From Maratus speciosus (taxonomy: Eukaryota > Arthropoda > Arachnida > Araneae > Salticidae): a stretch of DNA of 64,000 nucleotides. This document shows positions 43,871-55,349 of the stretch, piece by piece. The first letter of the stretch is position 1. The number at the start of each line of letters is the position of its first letter. The notes below the pieces were generated by a model that was given only the letters and a program-made list of their open reading frames with translations, was not told the origin of the DNA and did not search any database. The DNA lies in the NCBI GenBank assembly GCA_963932465.1, contig OZ010788.1:199270559-199334558 (forward strand). The letters are read 5' to 3'. Position numbers and translations under genes: made by a program.

Positions 43871-45830
43871 GTGAAAGTATGTATGGTTTTTAAAGTCAAA
43901 TCAAAGTTAAAAGGAATGAATTAATGAATGCCTTTGTATAGATATTTGCATATAGATTGATTTAAACGCAGAAATGAAAATAGTATTTATATACTATATA
44001 GAATAATATCTTTATTTATGTATTCAACTATTTTGATTAGAAAGGAAAAAGTTCGTTATTTTCATACAGAATAAACTGACATTATTCTATTGTTGCCAAA
44101 AAAAAAAAAAAAAGAATAACAATTTCTCCCAAAGAGTTCATTTTAATTTGTAAGATTTTCACGTGCAAAGGGAAAATGCAGCAAATTACAAATAATAAAA
44201 AAGATAAATAGGACAGGAATGAATACATATAAACATTTGACACCAAATACCACCTAAATTAATTTTTGTAGTGGTATTTTCCCACACTACGAAGAAAGAT
44301 TCCTCGATTTACACGATTTTACTTGGCCTTCCTTTTCTCATTGGTTGCGATTTTATTTTCGCAATTGCATATATTAATTGGCACAAAATTTTACATTTTT
44401 ATGACTGAGGTATATGTAAGGCCATACAAATAAGAAATTCCGTATTGTTTCCTATAAAATGTGATAAAGTGTTGGTTAACTATGTATGTTTCTATTAAGA
44501 GGAGCAGGGCTGCCAAGCCTCCGGCGTTCTGGATACCAGTATTTTAATACAAAAAATGTTACTTTATTTAATTGAAACATTTGCGCGATTTAAAAGAACA
44601 ACATTTTCTGTAAGGTAATAGTGTTGTGCAAAAAGCCTGAGACTTGTCATGTCTGGTGGTGAGTGAAATGTTTTATTTAATGCATTTATCTCTATTTTAA
44701 TGCTGCGTGAACAACGTCCCGTGTAACAGCTTGTTGAGTGTAAAATAAATTATTAAAATAATCCCTATTACGAAAAAAACAAAATGTTAGTGAACCTTTC
44801 GTAATTTGACCTGAACACAGGTGTGCATCAAATTTCAACGGTGTTTGTAACATCACGATTTTAAACTAGGATTTCCCTCAGAGGGATTAGTCTGAGCGAT
44901 ATTACTGAGAACATAGGTTTAATAATAACATGTGGAAGCAAAGAAAATGAGATGTTATCTTTAATTGTCCATATACTGCGAAAAATTGAAATGATGAAAA
45001 TAAACGAATTGTAGAATTACAAAATCTTATATATAAATTCGTATACACTGTTTAAAAAATGGGAAATCAAACCATTCAAGACAGCCATGCATGGATATAA
45101 AATTGAAAGTACGCAATATATTAAAAGTAAAATAGAAAATGAAACACTAATTTACTTATATCGGAATTTTAACTGTATAAAATGATGTCAAGAACATAAT
45201 CAGACGCTCCGCACCAATTTGAGTAACTTTAAATGACAAATATATGATGTTTAAAAAGAATGGACTATACTTTATATGGTGTGTGCTTCCCCGGAATAGT
45301 TAATATTGTACAATATATGTTTTCCACGGATGCAATGAGGTTGTCGATAACATTTAAGGAATTCTCTTCTCAAAATCTAATATAGTATCAAAGTACCGAA
45401 TACATCAAAAGTGGCATGCTATGCTTCGTTAGAGTGTGTTTTAGATATGCTCGATCGGATTTAAATGATGAGTGTATGCTGGCCACTACATACGCTGTAT
45501 TGTTTTGTTTTCAAACATATTCTGCACAAGTTGAGCTGTATTTAGCATGTATTAAATAAAAGAAATCGGCAATGATTACAACATAAAGTATGACACAAGA
45601 TCTGAATATATCGTCTGCATAACTTTTGAGCTGTCAAAGTGTCATTTGAAGTAATTTACAAATCCATACATATTTATTCAGCAAATCATGCAAGCTAACA
45701 TACGCCAATATGAACCGATTACAAAATTTCACCAGAATAAGTTAATATATAAAAAATCTACTAATGATAATTGAGAATATGACCTGATGATAAAATGTCT
45801 AGAAAAATGAATCGGATAAAAAATTCATAA
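43871..45830. other. No gene recognised
   Basis: AT-rich, with a 14-A run near 44100. No tandem repeat or splice-bounded frame found. Confidence 0.4.
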
Positions 45831-45837
45831 CACATTT

Positions 45838-45990
45838 AAAACGGCACTTCGCTCTGTTAGTGGCCTTGGCGAGAGAGAGAAAAGCCTAGAAAAGGAACAC
45901 TTTAACAAGTACTTTCGGGCAACCTACTCACTGTTTCATACAGGTCTTTATTCAATATTTACACAATTTATTTAATGCTAGGTGGGTATC
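45838..45990 (+). repeat. Diverged fragment of the 2.29-kb duplicated unit
   Basis: GTTAGTGGCCTTGGCGAGAG ... AAAGCCTAGAAAAGGAACAC ... GGGCAACCTACTCACTGT parallels 3875-4000 (GTAGCCTTGGCGAAATACAG ... GGCAACCTATTTACTATG). It shows that the duplicated unit belongs to a wider repeat family. Confidence 0.5.
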
Positions 45991-46284
45991 TATCAGTTTT
46001 GTTGCATTTAAATCGCATGTTTTGCGGAGGAAATGCAGCATTATGAAATACTTAAAGTTGCTGTACCTAATAATTTCAAATTAATGGTAATTGAGATCGC
46101 TTTCCGTTAATTTCATCTTTTTAAATTTTAAATTTTTTAGAAACCATTCATAGAGACAATTGTATATTTTAAAACTAACCAGAAGCAAAATTTCAAGATT
46201 TTGGGCTCAGCAGTAACAGAGAAACAGAAAATTTTTGAAAGTTTTTTATTTCTGCACTGTTTTATATAGCGACATTTTTAGAAA

Positions 46285-46720
46285 TTGTTCCATTGCGAGA
46301 ATTTACGTCATGATAAATACAGCCATGTCAATTTTCATGTTTATATTCCTAACAGTTCCATGTTCTTCGTTACTTAGATCATCTTTAGATCTTTTCCGCT
46401 TTGTTTAGTCTTTCTATTTTTTAGAATTCGTTCTACAACGAGCATTTACATCTTATTAATTACTGCCATGCCAAAGTTCTAGTTTCTAACCCCAACAGTA
46501 TCCCAAAAATTTCAGTATTCCAAATAAATCATAGTTTAGAACCTTTCTAGAAATTTTTACGTTTATCCGTCAAATTGAACCTTTTAGAGAGCGTTAATTA
46601 CGAGTATTTACATCTTAAAAGTAACTACCGCACGAAATTTAAAGTTTCTAACCCAATCAATATCGCAGAAATCACAATTTTAGAACTTTTTTGCTCCTGC
46701 AGCGATGTAGGTTCTTGCAC
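46285..46720 (+). repeat. Degenerate ~150-bp tandem repeat, three units
   Basis: Each unit has ACGAGTATTTACATCTTA-like sequence followed by ACTACCGCACGAAATT-like sequence and TTTCTAACCC...ATCGCAGAAAT-like sequence (starts near 46295, 46435, 46590). Diverged; non-coding. Confidence 0.55.
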
Positions 46721-47234
46721 TGACATAAAATAAGTCTTTTTTTCGGAGCAGAGATGGCCACCAACATTTTTTTAAGTTGGCTATGTAGTTTCAGAGATAA
46801 CACCTCACAAACGTACAAGCATTAATAATATTATATACTTTATAATATTATAACGCTTTATAATATTAGCATTAGATGTACAGATACAAAAGCCATTTAT
46901 CTGTTACAAACTAAAGTACCGGCGTTGCCCAGGATTTGAAGGATGTTTGTTCTGAAAAATCAATTTCAAAATTTAACATACAACACAAAACAAACATTAA
47001 AAAAAGCAGTCGAAATGTTGTTGAATGAATCATATGAAAACGCTATATAAAAATGTATAAATGTATATAACAGACGCAAAAGAATACAGCTATAAATGAA
47101 CTTATTTATATTTATAATTGGAGCAATAATGCTAAAATACGCTAATATTTCCCTAATCGGGTTTTTATCATGCTTCAATACTTTTTTCACACTCATATGA
47201 CGTTATACTATATCCACCATGCCCTTTATATTTC
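46721..47234. other. No gene recognised
   Basis: Contains repeated TATAATATTA words near 46828-46870 and otherwise AT-rich sequence. Short minus-strand frames here lack splice context. Confidence 0.4.
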
Positions 47235-47465
47235 CAATATAACGTAATATTTTCCTCTTTCACGTGGAAACCTTGAAATAGAAAAGTTATAAAGTTATAT
47301 TCACTTTCATTTAAATTCGTCAAACCATTTATTTCATTTTCATATTTCACGTGAATATCTTGCAATAGAAAAGTTATGACGTAATATTCACCTTTTTTTT
47401 TTTTAAATTCGGCAAACTATTTATTTCATTTTCATTTTTCACGTGGAAATCTTGCAGTAGAAAAT
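47235..47465 (+). repeat. ~90-bp tandem repeat with CACGTG motif
   Basis: TTTCACGTGGAAACCTTG, TTTCACGTGAATATCTTG and TTTCACGTGGAAATCTTG begin successive units near 47258, 47346 and 47437, with ATTTATTTCATTTTCA between them. Confidence 0.75.
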
Positions 47466-47736
47466 TAATTGTTGCAGTAATAATTTTATTGTGTTTTTTA
47501 ATTGTTGGCAACTGCTATAACGAAAAATGTTTAAATTTGATAAAAAATTGCTGTTAAATTGGTGGTTTTTTATTAATTAAAAATTAACTATAAGTTATTT
47601 CGATTCCGGATTACTTTAGTTGTCTCGGCCATGTTTTAATACACATGTACGTATCTCTTCACAATTTTGGCTTCCAAATTGTGGATTTTTTATAGAATTA
47701 CAAACAGACAGATAGACAAGTTTTCATTTTTATGTA

Positions 47737-48503
47737 TCTCTCTATTCTATAAAAAGTAACTAACGCTGTCACCGCCGCCGCCGGCTTTGAATTTTTTGTG
47801 ACCGGAGGTCTTTCTTCGTTAATATTAAGAAAACTATTGAATACAAATATATGAAAATCGGTGGTATTATAGCGAAATGTTTGATCAACACACTAATGCA
47901 TACAGTTTTCAAATCGAAGAATTATTTTAAGAGATATTTAATGCTAAAGTTGGACAAAATCGTTCCATTAAAAAAAATTTATAAGAGCAAAAGCTATACA
48001 TGGGAATTTAATCATTTTTAGATCATTTTATTCAATAGAAGATCCCGGTCTGCAGATTTCATTAATTTTTTTTTAATTTGACTCATTTTTTGAGGTTTTA
48101 TTTCTATTTTAAATTCAAATATTCAGCATTTTGACAGATATTTTTTACATATTTTAGAAAATGGTATTAATTTAAACTGTTGCCAACTGTATAAACAGCG
48201 CAAACAATAATGTTTGCTTCGAATAAAAAAATTATTTACACGTTACTATTATAAACAGAAAAAAACCTTCAAATTACAATTAAATAATTAGGTATAAAAA
48301 GCAGGCACTTATTGGAAATTACGCCATAAAAACTATATTTACATGTGAATTTTAAAAGAGAAAGGATATTGTAAAATAAATTCATTAACATGGGTTAGAA
48401 ATCTGAAATAGAACAAATTACGTCACATTACACTTATTATGCAAAATGAACAAAAAATAGTATTGCAAAACAGTTTAAATTTAAAAATTGCGCGAGACAA
48501 AAT
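47737..48503 (+). mobile_element. Helitron-like element, 5' portion
   Basis: Starts A|TCTCTCTATTCTATAAAAAG and matches 58354-59130 through CACCGCCGCCGCCGG, GACCGGAGGTCTTTCTTCG and TAAACTGTTGCCAACTGTAT. It loses homology where the 147-bp array begins. Helitrons start with TC and insert after A, which fits. No Rep/helicase frame. Confidence 0.6.
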
Positions 48504-50064
48504 ATTAGAGGTTAAATATTAGATTTTTTCAAAATTTTATTATTTGTCGTTTGATGTGAGGTGTTCAGATATAAGTATGCAAATTTTTATGTTTCCAACA
48601 TAATTAGGGGCTGAGTTAGAAAAATTGCTTTAAATACACAAGTTAGACCCCAGACGGTAAAATATTAGACTTTTTCAAAATTTTATTATTTGCTGTTTGA
48701 TGTGAGGTGTTCAGCTATAAGTATGCAAAATTTCATGTCTCCAACTGAATTAGGGGTTGAGTTAGAAAAATTGCTTAAAATACACAAGTTAGAGCCCAGA
48801 GGGTTAAATAATAGACTTTTTCAAAATTTTATTATTTGTCGTTTGATGTGAGGTGTTCAGCTATAAGTATGCAAAATGTCATGTCTCCAACTTAATTAGG
48901 GGCTGAGTTAGAAAAATTGCTTAAAATACACAAGTTAGAGCCCAGAGGGTTAAATATGACTTTTTCAAAATTTTATGATTTATCGTGTTATCGCAAGTGT
49001 TCAGCTATAAGTATGCAAACTTTCATGTCTCCAACTTAATTAGGGGCTGAGTTAGAAAAATTGCTTAAAATACACAAGTTAGAGCCCAGAGGGTTAAATA
49101 TTAGACCTTTTTCAAAATTTTATTATTTGTCGTTTGATGTGAGGTGTTCAGCTATAAGTATGCAAAATTTCATGTCTCCAACTTAATTAGGGGCTGAGTT
49201 AGAAAAATTGCTTAAAATACAGAAGTTAGAGACTGGAGGGTTAAATATGACTTTTTCAAAATTTTATGATTTATCGTGTTATCGCAAGTGTTCAGCTATA
49301 AGTATGCAAACTTTCAAGTCTCCAACTTAGTTAGGGGATGAGTTAGAAAAATTGCTTAAAACACATAAGTTAGAGCCCAGGGGGTTAAATATCATATATT
49401 TTTCAAAATTTTATTATTTGTCGTTTGATGTGAGGATTTCAGCTATAAGTATGCGAAATTTCATGTCTCCAACTTAATTAGGGGCTGAGTTAGAAAAATT
49501 GCTTAAAATACATAAGTTAGAGCCCAGAGGGTTAAATATTAGACTTTTTAAAAATTTTATTATTTGTCGTTTGATGTGAGTTGTTCAGCTATAAGTATGC
49601 AAAATGTCATGTCTCCAACTTAATTAGGGGCTGAGTTAGAAAAATTGCTTAAAATACAGAAGTTAGAGACCGGAGGGTTAAGTATGACTTTTTCAAAATT
49701 TTATGATTTATCGTGTTATCCCAAGTGTTCAGCTATAAGTATGCAAACTTTCATGTCTCCAACTTAATGAGGGGCTGAGTTAGAAAAATTGCTTTAAATA
49801 CACAAGTTAGAGCCCAAAGGGTTAAATATTAAGCCTTTTTCAAAATTTTATTATTTGTCGTTTGATGTGAGATGTTCAGCTATAAGTATGCAAAATTTCA
49901 TGTCTCCAACTTTATTAAATTAGGGGCTGAGTTAGAAAAATTGCTTAAAATACACAAGTTAGAGCCCAGAGGGTTAAATATTAGACTTTTTCAAAATTTT
50001 ATTATTTGCCATTTGATGTGTGGTGTTCAGCTATAAGTATGCAAATTTTCAAGTCTCCGACATA
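48504..50064 (+). repeat. Tandem array of ~147-bp units, about 10.5 copies, two subtypes
   Basis: Each unit contains TGTTCAGCTATAAGTATGC, TCTCCAACTTAATTAGGGGC and AGTTAGAGCCCAGAGGGTTA. Subtype A carries TTATTATTTGTCGTTTGATG, subtype B TTATGATTTATCGTGTTATC. Order along the array: A A A B A B A A B A A. No coding capacity. Confidence 0.92.
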
Positions 50065-50144
50065 TATAGTTTCTGAGAACGGGCTCTGTGACAGACGGAC
50101 AAATAGACAGACAAAGGAGTGAGACAGGTAGGGTTTCGTTAGAT
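50065..50144 (+). repeat. Repeat tail with CAGACGGACA block, continuing at 52410
   Basis: GACAGACGGACAAATAGACAG then GGTAGGGTTTCGTTAGAT resembles the end of the element at 40105-42433. It is cut by the hAT insertion; rejoined, the two flanks form a GTTTCGTT/AACGAAAC hairpin. Confidence 0.6.
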
Positions 50145-52409
50145 TAGGGGTGCACAACCTTTTTAAGAGAAGGGCCACTTGTAAAAATGATTGGGTTGCC
50201 GAGGGCCACATCAGTAACACAGAGAAAATTCTATATCGGGGAGGTAGGGGTGGGGGGTAATAAGTCTTTACTCTTGATGAATAATTATTTTTTGTCTATA
50301 ATAAAAATAAACAAACGGAAATAAATAATTGTATGAAGGAATGCAGGGCTTCTTTGCATCTGTATGTATAACCATTCAACACTTTATGAAGACTAACAGT
50401 TTCTTCTTGAAAAATAGTAACTTGAAGAAAAAAAATTACACAAAATTTCTAAATAATTGAATGTTATTGAAAATTATATATAAAAAAAATTATTGAAGAA
50501 TAACTTAATTTAAAATAAAAGGAAACTTATTTTTGAAATAACAAGGCATGATGGACTAATTATGCTATTTTTTTCTGCGGGCTATTAACAAAACTCGGTT
50601 GTTTTTTTCTTTTGTCATTCAAGTGCGTCTGATTGATGAAATTCGTGATTTTTTTTATCAACGACCGATTGACAGATTTCGCGGTAATTTTCCATTGCCG
50701 ATTGGCAAAATTTGCAATCTTTTCAAACAACCAATTTGCGATACCTGCGATAAATTGAGGCAATTTGCGATTTTTTCCCAGAACGGATCAACGAAAATTG
50801 CGATTTTTTCCGCCCCCGATCGAATTATTTCGCGACTTATTTGTTCTGCGATCGATCTTCGAAATTTGCAAGTTTTTTCCATGCACGATTGACAAAATTC
50901 ACGATTTTTTTTCCATGAGTGATTGGCGAATTTTGCGATATTTGACGTGACAGATTGACAATATTTGCATTTTTTTTTTCCAATGACCAATCGACGAGTG
51001 ATTTTTTCCTCGTATACATTGATGTAATTTGCGATTTTTTTCGCGCAATAAATTGGCGAAAATCGCGATTTCTTTTTCGCGCACAATCGATGAAATTTGC
51101 GATTTTTTCCTGCGACCAATAGATTCCTATTTCCTGATATTTTTGGGACCGACACGCAAATTTTGTAAATATTTCTAAACGAAATTCGCGATTTTTTGGG
51201 AAAATTCACGATTTTTTTTCACGAGCGATTGACAAATTTCGCAATATTTTTGCGACCAATTGACAAAATTTGTAATTTTTTCTATCAATTGTCAAAATTC
51301 GTGATATTTTTCCGCGACAGATTGACAAAATCGCGATTTTCCCCCAGTCGATCAACGAAATTTGCAATTTTTGTACCTCATCGACAAAATTCGCGATTTT
51401 ACTGTGCCCGATTAATAAAATTCGTGATTGTTATCTGACTCTGATGAAATTTGTAGTCTTTCCCGCCACGAATTGACGAAATTTGCGATTTTTTCCCGCA
51501 ATAAGCTAGCAAAATTCGCGATTTTTCCGTAGCCGATTAAGAAAGTTTGTAATTTTTCCGCAGCTCCTCGACAAAATTCGCGATTTTTCCGCGTCCGGTC
51601 AACGATATTCGCGATTCTTAACTGACTCTGAAGAAATTTGTAATTTTTACGCGACAAATTCATGAAATTCGACATTTTTTTCTCGCGATAAACTGACAAA
51701 ACTCACGATTTTTCCGCAGCCGGTCAACAAAACTTGCAATTTTTCCGTACCCCATCGACATTATTCGCGATTTTTCTATGCCCGATTAAAAAAATTTGAG
51801 AGTTTTCCGCGCCGAGTCGACAAAATTCGCGATTTTTCCTCTCGCGATCAACAAAATTCGAAAATTTTCCGCACCCGATAAACGAAATTTCGATTCTAAC
51901 TGTCTCTGACGAATTTTGTAATTTTTCCCGCGGCAAATTGACAAAATTCCAATTTTTTCTCACGATCAACTAACAAAACTCGCAATTTTTCAGCAACCGA
52001 TCAAGGATTACATCGACAAAATTCGCGATTTTTAACGCGTTCGATCAACGAAATTCACGATTTTTAATTGACTCTGACGAAATTTGCAATTTTTTCAGCG
52101 GCAAATTGTCGAAATTCGCGATTTTTTCTCGCGATAAACTGACAAAACTCGAGACTTTTCCCCGGTTGATTAACGAAATTTGAGATTCTTAATTGGCTCT
52201 GGTGAAATTTGCAATTTCTTCCCGAGACAAATTGACGAAATTCGCGATTTTTTCCTGCGACATATGGACAAAAAATTGCAATTTTTCCAGTTATAAATTG
52301 ACGAAATTGTGTCAAAAAAAGAAGAAATTATATAAATTGTGATCGCGGGCCACAAGTTAACCCATGGCGGGCCACTTTTGGCCCGCGTGCCACAGGTTGT
52401 GCATCCCTA
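50145..52409. mobile_element. Non-autonomous hAT element (2265 bp), perfect 8-bp TSD
   Basis: TIRs TAGGGGTGCACAACCTTTTT and, in complement at the right, TAGGGATGCACAACCTGTGG, with GGGCCAC-containing subterminal repeats on both sides. CGTTAGAT is duplicated perfectly (50137-50144 and 52410-52417). These are hAT hallmarks. There is no transposase; about three quarters of the element is a short tandem array. Confidence 0.93.
50600..52315 (+). repeat. ~40-bp tandem array rich in TCGCGA, inside the hAT element
   Basis: Roughly forty diverged units of the type ATTGACAAAATTCGCGATTT then TTTCCGCGACCG. TTCGCGA or TTTGCGA appears once per unit, giving a CpG-rich, regularly spaced array in AT-rich DNA. 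Arg/Lys/Asn/Phe-rich open frames on the minus strand, including one of 183 codons, are direct products of the repeat and are not called as genes. Confidence 0.92.
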
Positions 52410-52572
52410 CGTTAGATGAACGAAACTCTAAAAACATGCTGCGGATGACTGTATCAACATCCTAAAATTACATTACCTTCAGCGATCTACCAATCCCGAA
52501 TTTAGTTTATATTCGTTTCATACATTCTTATTCTTTTGTGCGGCCCTGTAAAATAATTAGCAATATTATATA

Positions 52573-52918
52573 CAGTAAAACCTCTGAATAGCGGACACCC
52601 CGAGAGTGCAGAATTTGTCCTCTATTTAGAGGTGACCGCTACTGAGAGTAAAACATGTACAGTTATTTAAGAGTTGGTAATCGAAAAAATGTCCGCTAAA
52701 TAGAAGTATCCGCTAATCGGGTGTGTCCGGTATGGAGGTTTTACCAGTAAAACTTCTGAATAGCGAACACCTCGGGAGGTCAGAATTTGTCCTCTATTTG
52801 GAGGTGTCCGCTACTGAGAGTAAAAAATGTACAGTTATTTAAGGGTTGGTAATCGAAAAAATGCCCGCTAAATAGAGGTGTCCACTAATCGGGTGTGTCC
52901 GTTATGGAGGTTTTACTG
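52573..52918. mobile_element. Two head-to-tail pogo/Tigger-like MITEs (~173 bp each)
   Basis: Copy 1 52573-52744 and copy 2 52745-52918, each starting CAGTAAAACYTCTGAATAGC and ending GGTGTGTCCG...GGAGGTTTTAC. The second ends with the full ACTG, while the first lacks its last two bases at the junction. Left flank TA; right flank CA. Units are about 90 percent alike by eye. Confidence 0.85.
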
Positions 52919-53584
52919 CATAATAATATCATTCTTTACAAGAAAATAGCATGCTGTATGATAGACAGACAGACATCCAGAGAAAGATAACCTCCCTGAT
53001 CAATAAACACTCATGTCTTTTGTTTTAATCATCCACAATTGTATGTCATACAACATGCCAGATTTTATACAACAGGCTAAAAACGGTCACCGTGGTACGG
53101 AATACTGTATTATTATTTGTTTGCCCACCAAAACTGGTTGCCACGGGTTGTTGCAAGGTTTGTGATCACGTGGTTGAAACTGATCTATTCAATATTACTG
53201 CGTGCGTATTTTTTTTTATTTGCTCCATGTGTCCAAACCAGTTGTCTACGAAAACATCAACCGGTGAAAGTGACGCACACCAAATTTCTGTGACGTATGC
53301 AGATAAATTGTGCTTTTTTAAGAGTTTTTTCTATATAATTTTTAAACGGCATGGAACTTATTTTTCATAGCAGGTGCATTCAGTAGGCGACCCTCATAGG
53401 TACCTTCTGGTGCAATCAGAAACGAAATCCGACAAATATTTTTTGAGTTATGCTTGACGAAAGGTTTTTATTAGGCTTTTTTTTTAGTAGGACATGGCGT
53501 TAATATTCATCGTAGTAGTAAAGTGTCCGGACAGTAATATTTCGCTGAGTATTAGCCTTCGCTTCGCTCAGACAATTAAATGTG
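52919..53584. other. No confident gene
   Basis: A 92-codon plus frame (53092-53370; Cys-rich, KLVATGCCKVCDHVVETD) is noted. It has no clear start context, splice sites or recognisable domain, so it is not called. Confidence 0.35.
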
Positions 53585-53740
53585 GATACTATTAAAAGGC
53601 TATCACAAAAAATACTTAACGGCGCCATATCACGTTTATCTATTTAGTCAATTGGAAGTGGACACGATGATGAATTATTAACCGTTAGGTTTAGAACTCC
53701 CCCTACTTTAGGGTGATTTTAGTAAGTTAATGCTATCGAG
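53585..53740 (+). repeat. Duplicated block P, copy 1
   Basis: ACTATTAAAAGGCTATCACA ... GGCGCCATATCACG ... GGACACGATGATGAATTATT ... TAATGCTATCGAG. Matches 54926-55085. Confidence 0.7.
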
Positions 53741-53989
53741 TACATTTTTAGATATTTAGATTAGATCTTAGATATAAATATTGCAGAATGGTAATCAAAA
53801 TTATTATTAGATTTCTAAATTAGATGTCTCAGTTTACATTTCCAAAAGTTCTTTATCCATTAGATACAGATGTTTGTGGTTAGCAGGCAAGTAAATACTG
53901 CTGTATGGATATTAGGATAACGTAAAATGCTTGACCAAATTGTTGCTTATCCTTATAAATCGCAGTGTAAAAATGAATCTAAGATATAG

Positions 53990-54335
53990 GATAATCATTA
54001 ACTCAATCAATAGAAAATTACAAATGCAAAATAAATTACACAACGGGGGTTTCAGGGGGGGGGGGCACCACCCTGAAGAAATTTGCTTTATTATATAAAA
54101 ATTACTAGAATAAGTAGCTCGTGAGAATTTCAGAATATCATTACATAACAACGTGTTTAATTTAACGCTTCTAATGTCTGAAACCATCGAAATATTTTTT
54201 TCTCTTTCTATAAATGTTTGTGTAATTTAAAAGTTTAAATTTTGTTTTTGTAGAAAGATTAATATTAAGCAAAATTTGCTAAAAACAATAAGTTGCAGAG
54301 ATGACGTTGAGGCTCTTGATCTGCAGATTTACTAG
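53990..54335 (+). repeat. Duplicated block D, copy 1
   Basis: Runs from AATTACAAATGCAAAATAAA through a GGGGTTTCAGGGGGGGGG / CACCACCCTGAAGAAAT segment to GATCTGCAGATTTACTAG. Matches 56630-56968. It ends in a CTGCAG palindrome then TTACTAG|T, compatible with a Helitron-like 3' end (inference). Confidence 0.75.
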
Positions 54336-54880
54336 TTGCCGAAACGTCAGTGAAGGCTTACTGTGGAGACACGAAAAGTTTTGGTTTCCGTTTGTCTGTC
54401 TGTCTGTCTGTTCCGCGATAACTGCCGCAAAAAGCACCCGATCAGCTTGAAATTAATTGGGCATATTCGTGAGATACCCGGACGTAGCTGTATAGTTTTT
54501 GGTTAAATTTGGTTCATTCGTTCGGAAAATATGGAAGATTTTATTTTTCTTTATAATGCTTTTCTACGGCAAGTCAGACGATTTTCAAATTTCCATTTGT
54601 TGAAAGAAAATGGCACGTTTGATTAATGAATTTAAATGTCAAATTATGGATACTAAAATTCCAAATAAGGGTTTTAAATTATTCCTATTATATTGAAGTT
54701 TTATCAATATATCTATCAGATTTTTTTATTTACGTGTATAACGTTTTGAGGACATTTATACATGTATTCCAATAATATAAAGAATTTTTAAATTAATTTT
54801 CTTGTTTTACATGATACATATTTCTTTTTTTTTTCCTTTTCTTCGTTGCCTAGCGACTGTTATTCGTAGCCTATCATTGC
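54333..54880 (+). repeat. Dispersed repeat family C, copy 2
   Basis: Same order of motifs as 43318-43870, starting AGTTGCCGAAACGTCAGTG immediately after block D and with a shorter (GTCT)n. Ends near CGTTGCCTAGCGACTGTTA. Confidence 0.75.
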
Positions 54881-54925
54881 GTCAAATATGAATGAAGTTA
54901 GTAAATTACGTTAATTTTGTTGCAG

Positions 54926-55085
54926 GTACTATTAAAAGGCTATCACAAAAAATATTTTATCGCGCCAAATCGATGCAATTTATGCAATTAACAGTGGGCA
55001 CGATAATGAATTATTTTCCAGTAGATTTATAGATCTCCAGACATGCATATTTTGGGGGGCTTTTAATATGTTATTGCTATCGCAT
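54926..55085 (+). repeat. Duplicated block P, copy 2
   Basis: ACTATTAAAAGGCTATCACA ... TCGCGCCAAATCG ... GGGCACGATAATGAATTATT ... TTGCTATCGCATG, paralogous to 53585-53740. Confidence 0.7.
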
Positions 55086-55349
55086 GGATTAGGATGTTTA
55101 AACTAATGTTTAACCATGCTATAAGTGAAAAAAAAGTACAGTTAAAGTCATGTAAATCCTTTTTAACACTTTCCAACATGGATGAAAAGTATTTATGACT
55201 TCAGTTTTTCTATCTGTCGCCTGCCGTGTTTCTCTACGTGCTCTAACTCGCATAAATATAGTCGGGATTACATGTAATTGATATACGTTATTGAGGTTTG
55301 CCAAAGTATGTTTGGTATTAAAAATGAAGAGTGTAGCATTCATAGCTTA

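Noticed and set aside
48504..50064. CRISPR array
   Set aside because: Contiguous tandem units without unique spacers in a eukaryotic repeat context; same reasoning for the other arrays.
50658..51209. 183-codon minus-strand open frame, Lys/Arg/Asn/Phe-rich
   Set aside because: It is the translation of the ~40-bp AATTCGCGATTTTTT array inside the hAT element; neighbouring frames on both strands look the same.
53092..53370. 92-codon Cys-containing plus frame
   Set aside because: No ATG context, splice sites, repeats of motif or recognised domain; length is possible by chance.
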